The translations under genes were made by a program, and so were the position numbers. This document shows, piece after piece, positions 33,261-48,200 of a DNA stretch of 64,000 nt; position 1 is the first letter of the stretch, and each line of letters opens with the position of its first letter. The notes under the pieces were generated by a model, which saw only the letters and a list, made by a program, of their open reading frames with translations, had not been told where the DNA came from and ran no database searches. The DNA is from Phoronis australis. Lineage: Eukaryota > Phoronida > Phoronidae. The stretch spans positions 200,153-264,152 of the forward strand of contig NMRA01000274.1 in assembly GCA_002633005.1 (NCBI GenBank). Reading direction: 5' to 3'.

Positions 33261-36200
33261 GTAGGTATCACTAACCAGGGTAGTCAGGTTAAATTGTGCT
33301 TAAATTGTGCTATGTCACATTTGTTCTGTCACAGTACTTCAGGTGGAACTGTGAAAATGTCTATAGTATCGTAAGATTTTTGTTCTTCTCAACTAATTTC
33401 GGTTGCACTGAATTGAAACATTTTACAAATTTAAATAAAAGTGGTTTGCTTCTTGGCTACTTGAGTGTCGAGCTATTAGCATTCAAATAACGTGTCAAAC
33501 TTCCATCATTGGATAAATTTCTAGTCTGTTCACATACTATTTGCTGTATTTGAAATGTTTAGTTGGATAAAATAAAAATTCTAATGATTTTGTAACTTTC
33601 TTTTTTTTAAGTTGATAGTAATAGCACATAAGGTAGAACAGTCAATGGCTTCATTACTTCATGTTTTCTGTCTTTATCATTAGGTTATGAATAACACACT
33701 GCCTATCATACAAATTATGAACACGTGAGAAATGATAATCATGATACTTCATTAAATGTTTTCTCTTTGTCATTAGGTTATCAATGACATGTTGCCTGTA
33801 CTGGCCCGACAAAATGTTGACCGCCTCATTGCTGAGCTTCAAGATGCTCAGTTCAAGTTGGAGTTCACACCAACCTCCACCATCGAGTTCGTTGAGACCC
33901 TCACATTCTTGGATGAGATTCAAGCCAGAGTATGCTATTCTTCTATCTTTGTTTTAATTTGGCCATTCATCTGTGTATAGTCAGTCTTGGCTTGTTTTAA
34001 ATTGGGATTTAAAATTATTCCTGGCCGTAGGCTGAACTGAATGTTTCCATATTACTTCCCAAACTCTATAAAGTCAGGTTTTGTAGATTAATATTTTATT
34101 TTCTGAATAGTAGTGTGGCTGTGTGGGGAAATACCGGCATGTTTGATTTATGAAGGTTCATTCAGATGTTTGATTGTTAACAACTTCAAATTTGTTAGAG
34201 GGTGAGGATGTGGTGATGTTTTCAAAGCACAAGTATGTGTCTGGAAAATGATGTTATTGATGTCAAAACGGTGTGCTTGGGTTAAGGGTTATTTGTGAGT
34301 GATTTCAAGTATCGACTAATGAACATTCCTGCTTCTAGTGTATCAACTACTCGTGCTAATTGTCTTTTGTCTTACTCAAACATTGTATATTGCATCGTTT
34401 CTTGTCAATTATTCACTCCCAATTTCCCCCTTTTAGATCGATCCCCTGGAAGCCGAGGCGAATGTTGTCAAGGAGATGTATGAGTTGATTGACAGATACA
34501 CCGTACCAACGCCTCCTGAGGATTTCGCGGTCTACCAGACCCTGAACCCGTCCATCACAGGTGTGCGCAACGCCATCGACAAATGTCTTGCGGAACGTGA
34601 TGCCAATATCGACAAATTCTGCACCCACTTGGACAAAGATATCTCCGAGTTGGCTAAAGATGTTAAGGAAATCCGTCAAGAGGCACAGGTGGGCTTGATT
34701 GCTTCTTCTTATTGGTCTACTATTAGTTTCTTAGTTTATGTCGTTGTTTAGGGGGAGCAATTGGCACTTTTCTGAAATTGTGATGAACTATTGTCACTGA
34801 ATAATACTATGTATATTGCTGGGTTCCATTTAAATAATAAAAATGTTGAGAAAAGATTCATTTCTTTGGTTTCAAAAGGGATGTTTTCTCAACATTTAAT
34901 TGTCACTGAATATTACTAGCATCTTTCAGAGTAAGGTTTAAGTAAAAAATATATTAATATACTGGTGCTTCCAAAAACTAATGGGTCACCCTCTGCCAAA
35001 ATATTACTGAATCCTGTATTTGATTATCCTTTGTACACAACTTGCTTATTGATGAAAATTTTTGTCTGTTACCTCCCACCAGAATCCTCTGATCTTAGAC
35101 GCAAATGCGGACAAGGATCGCGTGAAGGGAATCCTCGACAAGCTGCAAACGCGCATTGAAGACCTCTCCAAGAAGGCATTCACCTTCAAGTCCTACCAAA
35201 AGAACTTCAAGGTGGAAGTCACCAAATACGAGGCTCTCGAGGAGGTGGCTGCGGAGATGAAGCTCAAGCAGCTTCTATGGACGTCTATTGACGAGTGGGA
35301 CACAATGGTGGCTGAGTGGACGGAGGTGCCCCTGGAGACACTCGATCCAGAGTTGCTGTCCACGACCACAGCCAAGTATGGCAAGTCTGTGGTGCAGCTG
35401 GAGAAGGGACTACCACCTAATGGAGTTGTGCCACAGCTGAAGGAGAGGGTGGAGAGCATGAAGGAAAAGGTAGGAGGGGAGGGGAGAGACTGTGTTTTTA
35501 CAACGGTGACATCATTTTGGGTATCTGCAGTCATTAAAGCTGCATTCATATCTAATTGCTATAACTAAAAACTTAATTTTGAATTGGACCACCAATGATG
35601 AAGTTTTTACTACAATGAAGCTTTATTATGTACCTTCCCAAGACGAGACTGATTCTTTTGTGTCTAAAGAAGAACTGATTGGGTATTATGCTTCCATTAA
35701 TACTGGGTGGCTGAAGCAAAATTGTCTAAATTTTACTAAAGTGGCTTCTATGCTCGCAGTAGTTTTTTGTATTTCATTATCAAAAATTATTTATTTCATG
35801 GCATCCAGCCATGTAATATTTACATTCAGTGAAAGTATAGGGTACTACATTGTGAGGCAATTTCTTTTCAGTTGCCCATGATCACTGACCTTCGAAACCC
35901 CAGCATGAAGCCACGCCACTGGGAGGTGGTTGAAGGGATCATCGGGTGTCACTTCACACCTGAAGATCCTATGACTCTCGGGAAGCTTGTGGACCTGGAT
36001 GCGTTTGTGCACACGGAAGAAATACAGGAGGTATCCGGTCGTGCCAGCTCAGAGGCCAGTCTGGAAGCCATCTTGAAAAAGGTTTGTATAGTGTCTATGA
36101 AACTTGAGCGAAAGATAACATTTTTTAAAATTTTCATTTTTCTTGGAATACACGTCTTGGTGGGAAATCAGTAGGTAGTTGTGGAAAATCTATATTATAG

Positions 36201-39200
36201 CACAGTTTTAAACAGGATTTGTGTGAACCTTTTGTCATTTAAAAACACATAGATCCAGTTTCACAGTTTTACTCGTGTCCCAATTTTATCACTTGTTTTG
36301 AAATGAATTTTACATTTATCATTATTTTGATTTACATTTTGTTTTCAGGTTGAGGAGTCCTGGAAGTCTACCGAGTTTGTTGTCCTTCCACACAAGGATT
36401 CAAAGGATGTCTTCATTCTGGGAGGAACAGACGACATTCAGGTGTTACTCGACGATAGCAACATCAACATTGCAACAATTGCTAGCTCCAGACATGTTGG
36501 ACCAATCAAGCCAAGAGTTGATGACTGGGTCAAACAATTGGAGTTGTTTGGCAAAACTCTGGTAAGTTTAAGCACGATGCATCTCGTAATATTTTTTAAT
36601 TGAGACACTTAGCAAATGGTGATGTTGCAGTGATATGCATAAATTTTTTTCATTGTTAATACGTTCTGCTTCTTAAATCACTTTATCTAAACAATTGCTA
36701 TAAATTTTTTCAATTTTTTGAAATAATTATAAATATAGTTATTGTTATTGCACACGTTCTCATGACGTCTGCTTTATTTCAGGATGAGTGGCTGGAGTGC
36801 CAGCGCAACTGGCTCTACTTAGAGAGCATATTTAGTGCTCCCGACATCCAACGGCAGCTGCCGGCAGAAGCCAAGATGTTCATGACAGTCGACAAGTCCT
36901 ACAAAGATATCATGCGCAAAGTCAACAAAGTACCACAGGCAATCCGTGCAGCCACCCAGCCAGGTCTACTCGAGACATTCCAGAACAACAACGCCTTACT
37001 GGACCAGATACAGAAGTGTCTCGAGGCCTACCTCGAGTCCAAGAGGGTCATTTTCCCAAGGTGAGATCAAATTTTTGACCTACTACAAATATCTATTTGA
37101 AATACTTGAAATATGTCTTTGTTTTAAATTAATGTGGGCAAGTGCTTTTTCCTATCAAATAATTTTCCCTTCAGAAATTAGATTCTTAGATTTTTGGTAA
37201 ACTAACAGAGTGTGCTTTGGAAAGCACTGAATACCTATGAATGTGATTATTTAGGAATTAAGATAGAATTAAAGTTACTTTTGATAGCATTTAAAGAAAC
37301 AAATCAGTGCATTTGGATACTGGAAATTTTTCTTTCATGCTTTTCCACAATCATTAAATAGACTTATTGCAAAAATGTGAAATTCCCAGGTACTGATTGT
37401 GTGCTAAAATGTCGTTTGGTGTGCAGTTTGATCTTTGCTCGGATTGTTCTCCCGATGGAATTCAGCGGTTCCTTCTACTGAAGAATCAAATATCCTCTAC
37501 TCGCTTCTCAACTTTTTCAGATTCTACTTCCTGTCCAATGACGAACTGCTGGAGATCTTGGCTCAAACTCGTAACCCACTCGCTGTGCAGCCACACTTGA
37601 GAAAGTGCTTTGACGCCATCGCCAAACTGGAGTTCGGCACACTGGCTGCCGGTGAAGGAAAGGGAACACCAGAAGGAGGTTAGCAAATTTGATGAGAAAT
37701 TTTGTTTGTTAATGTAATTCCTCTACCAATGAAGGCGTATTTAAAAAGTCACGTGACAGTATTTGAAAGTTGAATTAAGTTTCATATGTAATCAGGTGAG
37801 CAATTTAGATATATTCATTAGAGCGCTTTCACAGCGACATCTAATGTAGATTACCTTTGTTGTGTCAGGTAATCATTTTTGTAAGTGTTTTCAATTTTTG
37901 CATCATGATACTGAATATTTATTCAGTTGTTTCAGGACTATGTTTTGTAAGCCCAAGGCATTACCTTGTCATTGTGAAAATTGCTGTGGAGCTGAAACAA
38001 GGAATACTTACTCACAATTTATGAATTCAATGCCATAATTCAAAATTCCAACCTCACTGATCAAATACTTCAATGGCCGCCCGTTTGCTAGAATTGCTCG
38101 TAAGCTCCCGAGCATGCTCATGAAGCACTTGCCTTTCGCTTGATTTTGCAAGGTCTTGCGAGATCTTGCCATTCTCCTAAGAAACTTGGTCTATGGAATG
38201 CTACCAAGGATTCACTTCGAAGTAAAACTGAATTTGGTGGAATCCATTTTCTGTGCTCATCGACTACAGTGCAGTGTTGGTGAAACGATCCTTTGTCATA
38301 CTTGCTTCTTGATGTGTAGCCATTGCTTATTTACTCTCTCATTGTAACGATTGCACATTTACATTCAATTTCACGAGTATCACTCATTTCGCGTGTACCA
38401 CTCATTTCGCGCGTACCACTCATTTCTTGCAGAAGGCCATGGAGAAGCAGAAGTACAGTTCACCAATGACATTTTGGCAATGATCTCCCCTGAGGGAGAG
38501 AAAGTTGGTCTCGGCAAGGTAAATTTATTATCCCGTTCTTGGTTGATTAGTCATAGATATAGTGACACTAATAATGAAAGAATTTATTATAGTTGGTGGT
38601 TATAATTACAGTGACAATAGCAATGAGATTACTTTTTTAATCCCTTGTTTGAAAGTGCTGAGCCTCAGTCCCATCATAAATAAAGCCAATCCGTGAGGAC
38701 TACGACTGAAGAAATTGTTAAAATTCATCCATTTGTTGTAAATGTTTGCAGTTTTTCCTTCTAACTGAGAATTGTTCCTGCAACCCTTGGCTCATCAGTT
38801 TTGGGTCTCAAACATTCTGCTGAAGACTTAATTGAGGAGACGTGGCTCAGTGGTTTGAGTTGCGGACTCCTGTTTGGGAGACCTGAGTTCGAATCCTGGC
38901 TTCACTGGCTGACAATCGAGCATTGCACAAAGGTGTCTCCTACTCCTTTGAGCTAGGTTTTATTACTGAAGGGATACAAAGGAGTCAGAACTTGGATATA
39001 ATTCAAAGGCAATTTCTGGGCTGTGTTCACATTAAAAAAGACAAATTGCCCAAAGTCAGTAGAGGGAATTAACTACTTTTGTTTAGTCATACACTTTCTT
39101 TCACATTTCCCACATTTTGATGACTTCTTCTTCTATCACTCTAGGGTCTTAAGGCAAGAGGAAATGTGGAAGACTGGCTTGGCAAGGTGGAGGAGGCCAT

Positions 39201-42200
39201 GTTTGCCAACCTACGGAAAATGGTCAAGTCGGCCATGGGTGACTACGAGCGTAAAGAACGAGAAGAGTGGGTCACGTGTCACCCATCACAGGTCGTGTTG
39301 ACTGTGTCACAAATGATGTGGTGCCGTGACGTGACGGAGGTTCTGGAAGGAGACAATGACCGGAAGTTGGGCATGGAGGCGTTTGAAAAGAAGAGCTATT
39401 CAGTGAGTGGATGCTGTTGTTGAATAGTTTAGTTTTGAGAACTTTTGTTGTAAGATAAGTTCATTGTCTAGTCAACATTATTTTCTCAATGTTCAACATG
39501 GACTTAAACCCCCAGGCATGAAATGGTTACTTCCACAGTATAGCCACTAATCAATTTTTCAACACAGTGTTGGTCAATAGTTAAATCTTAATTGGCATTC
39601 ACATGATTTTAAAAGGATAATCGCACCAACAAAAAGTACTAAATAAAGTTGTTATTACTATTGTTAAATATTATCATCGTCGTCATCATCATTATTATTA
39701 CCTAGTAGAATTTTTATTTTTATTATTTTATTATTACTATAATTATTTTTATCATTTTATTACTTTTATTTTTTTGTTATTTTGAGTGTTATCATTTTTA
39801 TTATTTTATTATTTTATTATTATTATAATAAAATAATGTGGGTTGTTCCTTGCAGGACCTGAACAAGTTGGCTGCCATTGTGCGTGGGTCATTGCCTAAA
39901 TTGGTGCGTAACATTCTGTGTGCCCTCATCACAATTGACGTCCACGCCAGGGACATGATCACAGAGATGGTTAAGTCTGGGGTGAGTCACATTACAGAGA
40001 CTGAGGGTCAAATTTTTCTCCACGAATCATTTTTTACTTTTTTTACTTTGTTAATTTCATTTTCTTACAGTTGTAAATTATTTTAAGACAGTAAGATACA
40101 TACAGCAAAAATAGGCCACGTCAAAATTACCGTGACATTAGACAAATTCTAGACACTCAGTTAATTTAGTGACAGAGGCAACTGATGACAGAGCTTAATC
40201 CAGTCTGGTTTAGTCATGAAAAAGTTCAGAATGTTAACCAATCATATAAAAGCCTTTGAAAGGATTTGCATTTCAAAGCAGAGATGCCTAAAGATGGCGC
40301 TGTGTGTGTCATTGGATTATCGTGACGTGAAAATAGTTTTGTTAATCGGTAGTTAAACATCTATTGTACATATTATTTATTTCACCCTGACGAATATGTA
40401 ACTAGATTTCAATTCATTTATATGTGCCATTTCTTGATGTTTTGATTAGACAAATAGTGATCAATGAATAATATTCAAGTGCGTATGTTACACTACAGGT
40501 GGACAGTGTCAGCAACTTTGAGTGGCAGAAACAGCTGCGCTACTACTGGGACTATGACCGCGACAACTGTGTGGTCAAGATGTCTAACTCGGTCAGCCTG
40601 TACAGCTATGAGTACCTGGGCGCCCAGCCCCGACTGGTCATTACACCGCTCACTGTAAGTATTCAATGTAGTCATCAGAATTTCATGTAATATGTAATGA
40701 ATATTTTCGGTACGCCTTAAAAAAAAAGAGAGTGGGTGTGGTCTTGTGTCTTTTGCGGTGCATCAGATGTACGCAGGCCTCATGGTTGGGTCCATTGCAC
40801 AAAACACCTGAACTAAAACTCACAAGAGTCCTCATCAACAGGTTCTTTGCGAAGAAAGTTTTCAAGCCTGCTTGTCTTCTTTAAGAAAACGGACAGACTT
40901 TTTCATTTGTTGCCATGCACTATATGTTGTAGGCATGTAACAGTGCCATTCAGTAGCTTACTCCTTAGCCTATAAAACGCTGGGCCTTGAAGTGATGAAT
41001 GTTTTCACTTTCAAAAATGCATTTTACTGTTTGTTATATATTCATTGGCTTCTCAGCAAAATTATTAGACATAATTCAATGCACAGAATAATATCAAATT
41101 ATCGAATGCGCACATTAAATCTCATTGTTTTCATTTTCAAAATTGGTTGCTGCTGGTCATTGGATGATTAAGGAAGCAACCTAAAGATGCCGTTAGTGTT
41201 CTTATGTTGGGAAGATAGCAAATGTATGCCTTAAGACTCAACACTTTCACTTTTGAAGCACTTGTCACACGCAATTTCATAGCATCATCATTAGATTCAC
41301 TCAGTTTCAGATGAATATGGCAAATCATCCGTTATGCCCAATATATTTGTATCAGATTTTCACGTTTATACCAGCATGAATTCTCTCCACAGGATCGCTG
41401 TTACCTGTGCCTGATGGGTGCCCTTCAGTTGGACCTAGGTGGCGCCCCTGCAGGCCCCGCTGGTACTGGCAAGACCGAAACCACCAAAGATCTGGCCAAA
41501 TCACTGGCCATCCTCTGCGTTGTCTTTAATTGCTCTGATGGTCTGGATTACAAGGTGCGATTTGATGGTTTTACTCTTATGGGTGGTAGGAGGATACAAT
41601 ACAATACAATACAATACAATACAATACAAGAACGGAGGAGGTTAATTGAATCTACACAAGTTTATCTGGCCGATGTTTGTTGGTGCAGCAGACTTGTGAA
41701 CTAGTTCACTGAGAGAAGGAAAGTTTTTAAATAATCCCTATAAAACGTATGTTTACGTGAAGTTGGAAGTATTACTTTAAATTATTGTAAACGCAGTGAT
41801 TTTGTGTTTTTTGTGTTTTATTGCATATTGATAGCTCTAACACTGATTCATTACAGATGATGGGTCGTTTCTTCTCTGGCCTTGCCCAGTCCGGAGCCTG
41901 GTGTTGTTTTGATGAGTTCAACAGAATTGACATTGAGGTGTTGTCTGTGATTGCTCAGCAGCTCATCACCATCAGGAATGCCAAGGCAGCAAAGGTATGC
42001 CATCTGTTGGCTGCTAATGAAACTTCTTAGAAAGTAGTGGACCAAATGACTGAAACATTGATGTGCAAAGGTAGGCCATCTGTTGGCTGCTAAAGAAACT
42101 TCTTAGAAAGTAGTGGACCAGACGACTGAAACATTGATGTGCTATGCATCAGTTATACGTAATGAGGGGAACCCAGCATTCTCATTCCTGGTGTTTGTTA

Positions 42201-45200
42201 TGTGCAGTTCAGAGGCAACCACACTGTATATTAATATAATTAATGCTCATGTAATATTTAAGTATAATATTTTGAGACGCACCAGATTTCACACTTTTTG
42301 GAGTATAAAATGAACAACATTCAACTACAGTATATCTAAGATTTTTTTCTCTGATTAACTCATCATCAAATTAATACATGAAGTTTTTATAACTATTGCT
42401 ACATCTCTTCCCCTTCTAGTTGGCACGCTTCATGTTTGAGGGCCGTGAGATCAAACTGGTGCAGACATGCGCTGCTTTCATCACTATGAACCCCGGATAC
42501 GCGGGTCGTACTGAGCTCCCTGACAACCTGAAGGCCCTGTTCAGGCCAATCTCCATGATGGTTCCCAACTATCGTGAGTTGATTTCTCTTATAGAATGTC
42601 TTTCAGCTAGCTGTTGAGCTTATGAACATTGGAACCATCTTTCATTCCACATTTATACTCAGATTAATGAGCTAACTGGAATCAAGGGTCCAATAGTTTG
42701 ATCTAGCTGGAGATGACCATGGGATGTTTTGCTTGCGAGGAGAGCACCGCGTCACTTCATCCTTTATTCCTGCCACCGTGTAAACTGCTAAATACTTCCA
42801 AAATGCAATCCAGTAATATATTCATTGAGGTTAGCACTTGCATGATTCTAATGATGGAATAGTCTGGCTTGTGCAATGTAAATTATGAGAATTTAATTCA
42901 AGAATTCGGTAATAGCTGTACAATCACATTCAGTGAGATCTTGTGTTACCTTAGTTTGATGTTGCATGATCTTGCTCAGCTCACCCTAGTTGATAATGTA
43001 CAACTTCTTAACTTACCCTAGTAGATAATGTACAATATAGCTGGATTTTATGATAAAACATTAAATAAATTGTTCTTTAAAAGCCTTGCAGACTATAAAG
43101 ACATGGTAGGATGGAACTCGTATATTAACACTGACTAACGCAAGCCGTTGAAAATGTTCCTATCATAGGTTTGATTGCTGAGGTCATCTTGTACTCGGAG
43201 GGTTTTGAGTCGTCCAAACCTCTAGCCCAGAAGATGACACAGATGTACAAGCTATGTAGTGAGCAGCTGTCACAGCAGGACCACTACGACTTCGGCATGA
43301 GAGCAGTCAAATCAGTGCTTGTCATGGCTGGGTCGCTGAAGCGTGAGAACCCCGACAAGTCTGAAGATGTTGTATTGATCAGAGCCCTGCGTGACAGTAA
43401 CCTACCCAAGTTTCTGGTGCAGGATGCTGTACTGTTCCAGGTAAGATTTAGCGACAAGTTTGTACTTTGTCAATGCAGTTACCTCAGGCCTTGTTTAAAT
43501 TCAATGCAGGAACTCATTGCGTAGAAAGAAAAGGCAAGTTTCATGGATAGTCTTGTGAATGAAGGTACTTTGTGAAATCAGTGACTTGATATTCGTGATA
43601 AAAGTTACAGTAAACTGTGTTTTGTGGACTGTTTGTTGGTCACAAATCTTTGGGTCACATGATGCAACCAACAGGTGGCGCTTAAGAGTCTAACATTTAC
43701 TCTTGCTGAGATACATGAAGTATAGCAATATTTCATACTTTTAGGCTATTTTGCAAGATTTATTCCCTGGTGTCGAGATCCCGGAGCATGACTATGGCAG
43801 GCTGCAACAAGAGATCATCTCCGTGTTTGAGGCTAAGGGTCTCCAGCCTGAGATGTGTCTGATTAAGAAAGTCATTCAGCTGTATGAGACAATGATTGTC
43901 CGACATGGTGTCATGTTAGTCGGCCCCACGGGAGGTGGAAAGACAACATGTTATGAGGTGAGCGTTGATTGTGAACGTCAATTTTCATTGCAACTTAGCA
44001 GTAGCTGCCTTCATTTTGTAGTTTGCCACTAACCAGATTTTTTGTTGAAGATTGTGAAATTATTGTTTCATTGCGAAATAGTTTCTTCAATAGATATGAC
44101 TGAAAAAGCGATCATCTCAGCTGTTTAAAATATGCCCAATGCAGGAATTGAATGTTGAACCAGTAATGATTCCTTTGAAATGAGTGAAATTCTATAATTG
44201 TTTCTGTTGAAATTATTTTGCTCGTATTTCAGTGCTACGTTACATTTTCTTTGATATTTTCTGTATAGATTTGATACTCAAGTTGTGTTCACTTGTTGCA
44301 CTCTCTGTGTACATTGTAACAAGTCGAAGTTCTTCGCAGCAATACACTCTAAATTTGAAAGTCTAGAAAATTAACAATAATAGTTGACACTAATCACATG
44401 CTTTGCCCGTACTAGGTATTGGCTGACGTACTCACGAACTTGCACAAAGAACTTGGCTCCGATGAACAGCCATTCTTCCAGCCAGTACATACGTACGTTC
44501 TCAACCCTAAGTCTATCACTATGGACGAGCTGTACGGAGGCATCAACAAACTGACTCTGGAGTGGCATGATGGTCTCATGGCAACAACAGTCAGGATATG
44601 TGTCAAGGTCAGTGTCAAGGTCAAACCTGTTGAATCCAATGAAAGAGGCACTTTGGGTTAGAGAGTGGACAAGTGGTGTAGTTGTGGTCTCTGTGTGGTT
44701 ATTGCTTGGTCAGAGACTGAGGTCTTGAGGGAGAATGACTGTTAGTTTTAAAATTGCAAAGTTAGAAAGCTGTGTATTGTAGTGGAAGGATTGTTAGGCC
44801 ATTGTTGATATCTTTTTAAAACAGGTCAATGTGATGCACCTAACAATATGTAGCATGTTTTGATTTCTAAAGGGAAACATACTTTGGCAAGGAGAAAGAC
44901 ATAATGTCTTCTTCAAAAAGTACATAAAATGCAACCATTGGTTTCATGGGCAAAATCTTCATTGTTTGGATGAGGTTGTGATAACCAAAATATTCATTTG
45001 TATGGTCTGTTGGTTAGTTTGTAAGGAGGCAAATAGGTGGATTTCTTGACAACTGCTAGGTTTTGTTTATAGTTTCATAACAAATGACCTTTTACCTTCT
45101 TACCTCAGGATACCACTGAGGACCACCAATGGGTGATCTGTGATGGACCAGTGGACGCATTGTGGATTGAGAACATGAACACAGTGCTGGACGACAACAA

Positions 45201-48200
45201 GATGTTGTGTCTGGCCAACAGTGAACGAATTAAGCTCACCCCATTCATTCACATGTTGTTTGAAGTGCAGGATTTGGCCGTGGCGTCACCGGCGACAGTC
45301 AGCAGGTAGGGTTTGTACCACCCTGTAGATTTGTACTGTTTATGCGCGTGTTTAGGCCCATGCGTTTTATCAGAGAAAAAGGTTTACTCAAGTGTTTCGC
45401 GTATTTGTGCACATGCCTTTGCTGTTAATTTGTTGGCACAGCCAGCTATCTCTTGTTAATGTATTAATGTGCATGTCTTTAAATTGTTTTGTGTTCTTTT
45501 TGTTATTTAAATGAATGCTTGTCAACATCTGCCTTTGTGTATTGGGTAAGATGAGCTTATTTGTAACACTTGTTGAAGTATGTCATTTATACTGTTGAAA
45601 CCTGTCATTCAACACATCAAATCACAATACCCGTGCTCATTTATCACCTGTTTTGTTGCAGATGCGGTATGGTCTATGTTGATCCAGGGGAGCTGAAATG
45701 GCTGCCATACGTGAGAACGTGGATGGCTGACAAAAAGGAAAAAATGAGAGAGGAAACATTTACCTACTTGATGGAGTTGTTTGAGAAATATGTCGAGGAT
45801 GGCCTTGTATTTATCAACAAAAAGTGTGCACAAGCCATTAATCAGGTATACTGAAGTTTCATAATATTACTTTATTTTTCTTTTCCTTTAATGCATTTGA
45901 CATTGGTTTTGAATTGGTTTGGTAAATTGAACAATTGTTGTTTGTATACTTGCTGTTACTGCTTTTTAGTAACTCATTTAGACTAACAAATATCTTATAT
46001 TATTTTTAAATCCCTGTTCACCTGCTGACTACTCCATCTGGTGTTAAGTCACGGAGTCATCAGACACTGATGGTGTTATTGCTTTAGGTGCAAAAATAAC
46101 TTGCTATTTCCTGCTTACACAGTTCGGTTTTTAGCAACAGCAGTTTGTCAGGAGTTGTGATTCCAGGAATTGCTTCTAATCCCAGATATGAACAAGCTTA
46201 TGCCAATTTTTATGATGCTTGATTGTGTAATTTATCACAAAACAACACATTCACTAGAGTTTTAACAGTCAGGTCCAACCAGACTACCCACTAGGGCAAA
46301 ATTTGAATTATCTGAAAAGTTGAGAGCATGGATTAAAACAATCGTGTTGTGGAATTTTGTTTGTGTTAAACAAAGATTTGACTTCTGTGCGTTCAACGTA
46401 CGCCAGTTTTACCGTACTCTTGAATTTTGCCTCGTTACCAGGTGGACATCAGCAAAGTGCAGACACTGTGCAAGTTGTTGGAGTCCCTTCTCTTCTCGCG
46501 CGGTGGTCCCAGCTTCAAGCAGGAACTGACCAAGCTCCATCAGCTTGTATGCATGACGTTCGTCTTCTCTTACTTATGGGCCATCGGTGGCAACATCCTG
46601 GAGTCCAACTGGGACAGCTTCGACACATTCATTCGCAACCAGTTTGAGGACAATGGGGATGCTAAGGTATTGTTGCATTGTGGGGGATTTAACTGTAATG
46701 GCAGAATGCCAAGTGACTGTTGTAAACCTTCATTACTGTACATGATCACACTTAGATCAAAGATGCTTTTCATTTATCCCATAAATTATCGTAATGATTA
46801 CTCTCGATTTTATGATTGTTTACATCAAACTGGTACATTTTTTACTCTTGGCTCATGACATTGTTTAAAGTAGTTTTCGCTTTGAACTCACAAAAAGACA
46901 GCAGAAATACTCATTGATGCTTACATATAGAGTTTTGTTAGTTTGGCATGAGACTTTTGAACTTCCAATAGTGAAAAATTCTTGATCTAGTTTTGTGTGT
47001 GTCAGCGGTAGGTAATTTAGATGGCTCATCATCAATGCTACAACTAGGTTCAGTGAGTATTTATGGCTTACATTTGTATCTAGTGAGAAGCTTTGCTGTT
47101 AACTAAGTTATGAATATTTCATTTTCAGCTGCCAACACAAGGTGATTTGTGGAGCTGCTACGTCGACATGGAAACCCGTCGCTTTGAACTGTGGGAGAAA
47201 ATTGTGCCTCACTTCCGCTATGACAAGGAGACTCCATTCTTTGATATGCTTGTCCCCACGGTGGACACCGTGCGCTATGGCTACCTGCTGGATAAGTTGC
47301 TGCATGTTAGGCAGTCAGTGCTGTACACAGGTGGCACTGGTGTAGGCAAGGTATGGCACGTAATATGTACAGCTTACTGAGTGTATGTTCTTGGATATCA
47401 TCTTGGCGTGATTTTTGACGTTAGGATTTGGGTCAGATTTGCAAGTCAGATATACTTAAGTTATGGTTGGTTTGCGTATAAGGTGACGAAGTATCGTATA
47501 ACATCATTTCATGATCTCTTTTGTTTTCACGTAACGCCTTTATTCACTTTAAATGCTTTTACATTATGTAATTGTTTTATTGCAACAAGTGAATGAAAAT
47601 TGTTCTTACTAAGACCAAAACAGCTTGAAATATAAAGCACCTCATGTATGTAATTTCACTGAGCCAGGAAAACCAAGGTTATGCAAATTCAAAATTATTA
47701 GCCCAATTTTGCACAACATGGCGTAACAACTATTTTGCAATAATTTTCTGTGCTCTTTTCTCCCTCTGTAGTCTGTCATTGCCCGGGGCATGCTGAATGA
47801 TATTGCCGAGCGTCAAAGTTACGTGCCAGTGTTCATCAACTTCTCAGCTCAGACGAGCAGTGAACGCACACAGGAGATGATTGAATCAAAGTTAGAGAAG
47901 AAGAGAAAGAACATACTGGGTAGGGTGATGAACGCCTTTTGGTTCTCATTCTTTGCCGTTAGTTTCATAAAATTTGTATATTTACTTTAATTTATATCTT
48001 AATTTTGAGTGTGGGCTTGCCAACAACCTTGTTCGGAAATTGTAACATGACTTAAAATAGCATAATCCCGTGGTTGTTTTCACGGTATAACTGTAAATGA
48101 AATGGTCCCCTGAAGTTTGAGTCACAATCACGTTTCTCCGTGAGCTTGGCTAACTTTTTTGCTTTGCAATTTCAATCAAGAGAAAAGATACATAGGTGAA

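Noticed and set aside
35193..35549. 118-residue minus-strand frame
   Set aside because: Antisense of dynein exon 17; there is no independent evidence.
38832..38910. A tRNA gene
   Set aside because: The A and B boxes are fine, but homology to 9482-9615 continues well past the tRNA-like part, and a clean cloverleaf is not formed. A SINE explains it better.
41414..41704. Extended AAA1 frame running through the ATACA microsatellite (coding repeat)
   Set aside because: Exon 27 joins exactly after GLDYK at the 41554 donor, so the microsatellite is intronic.
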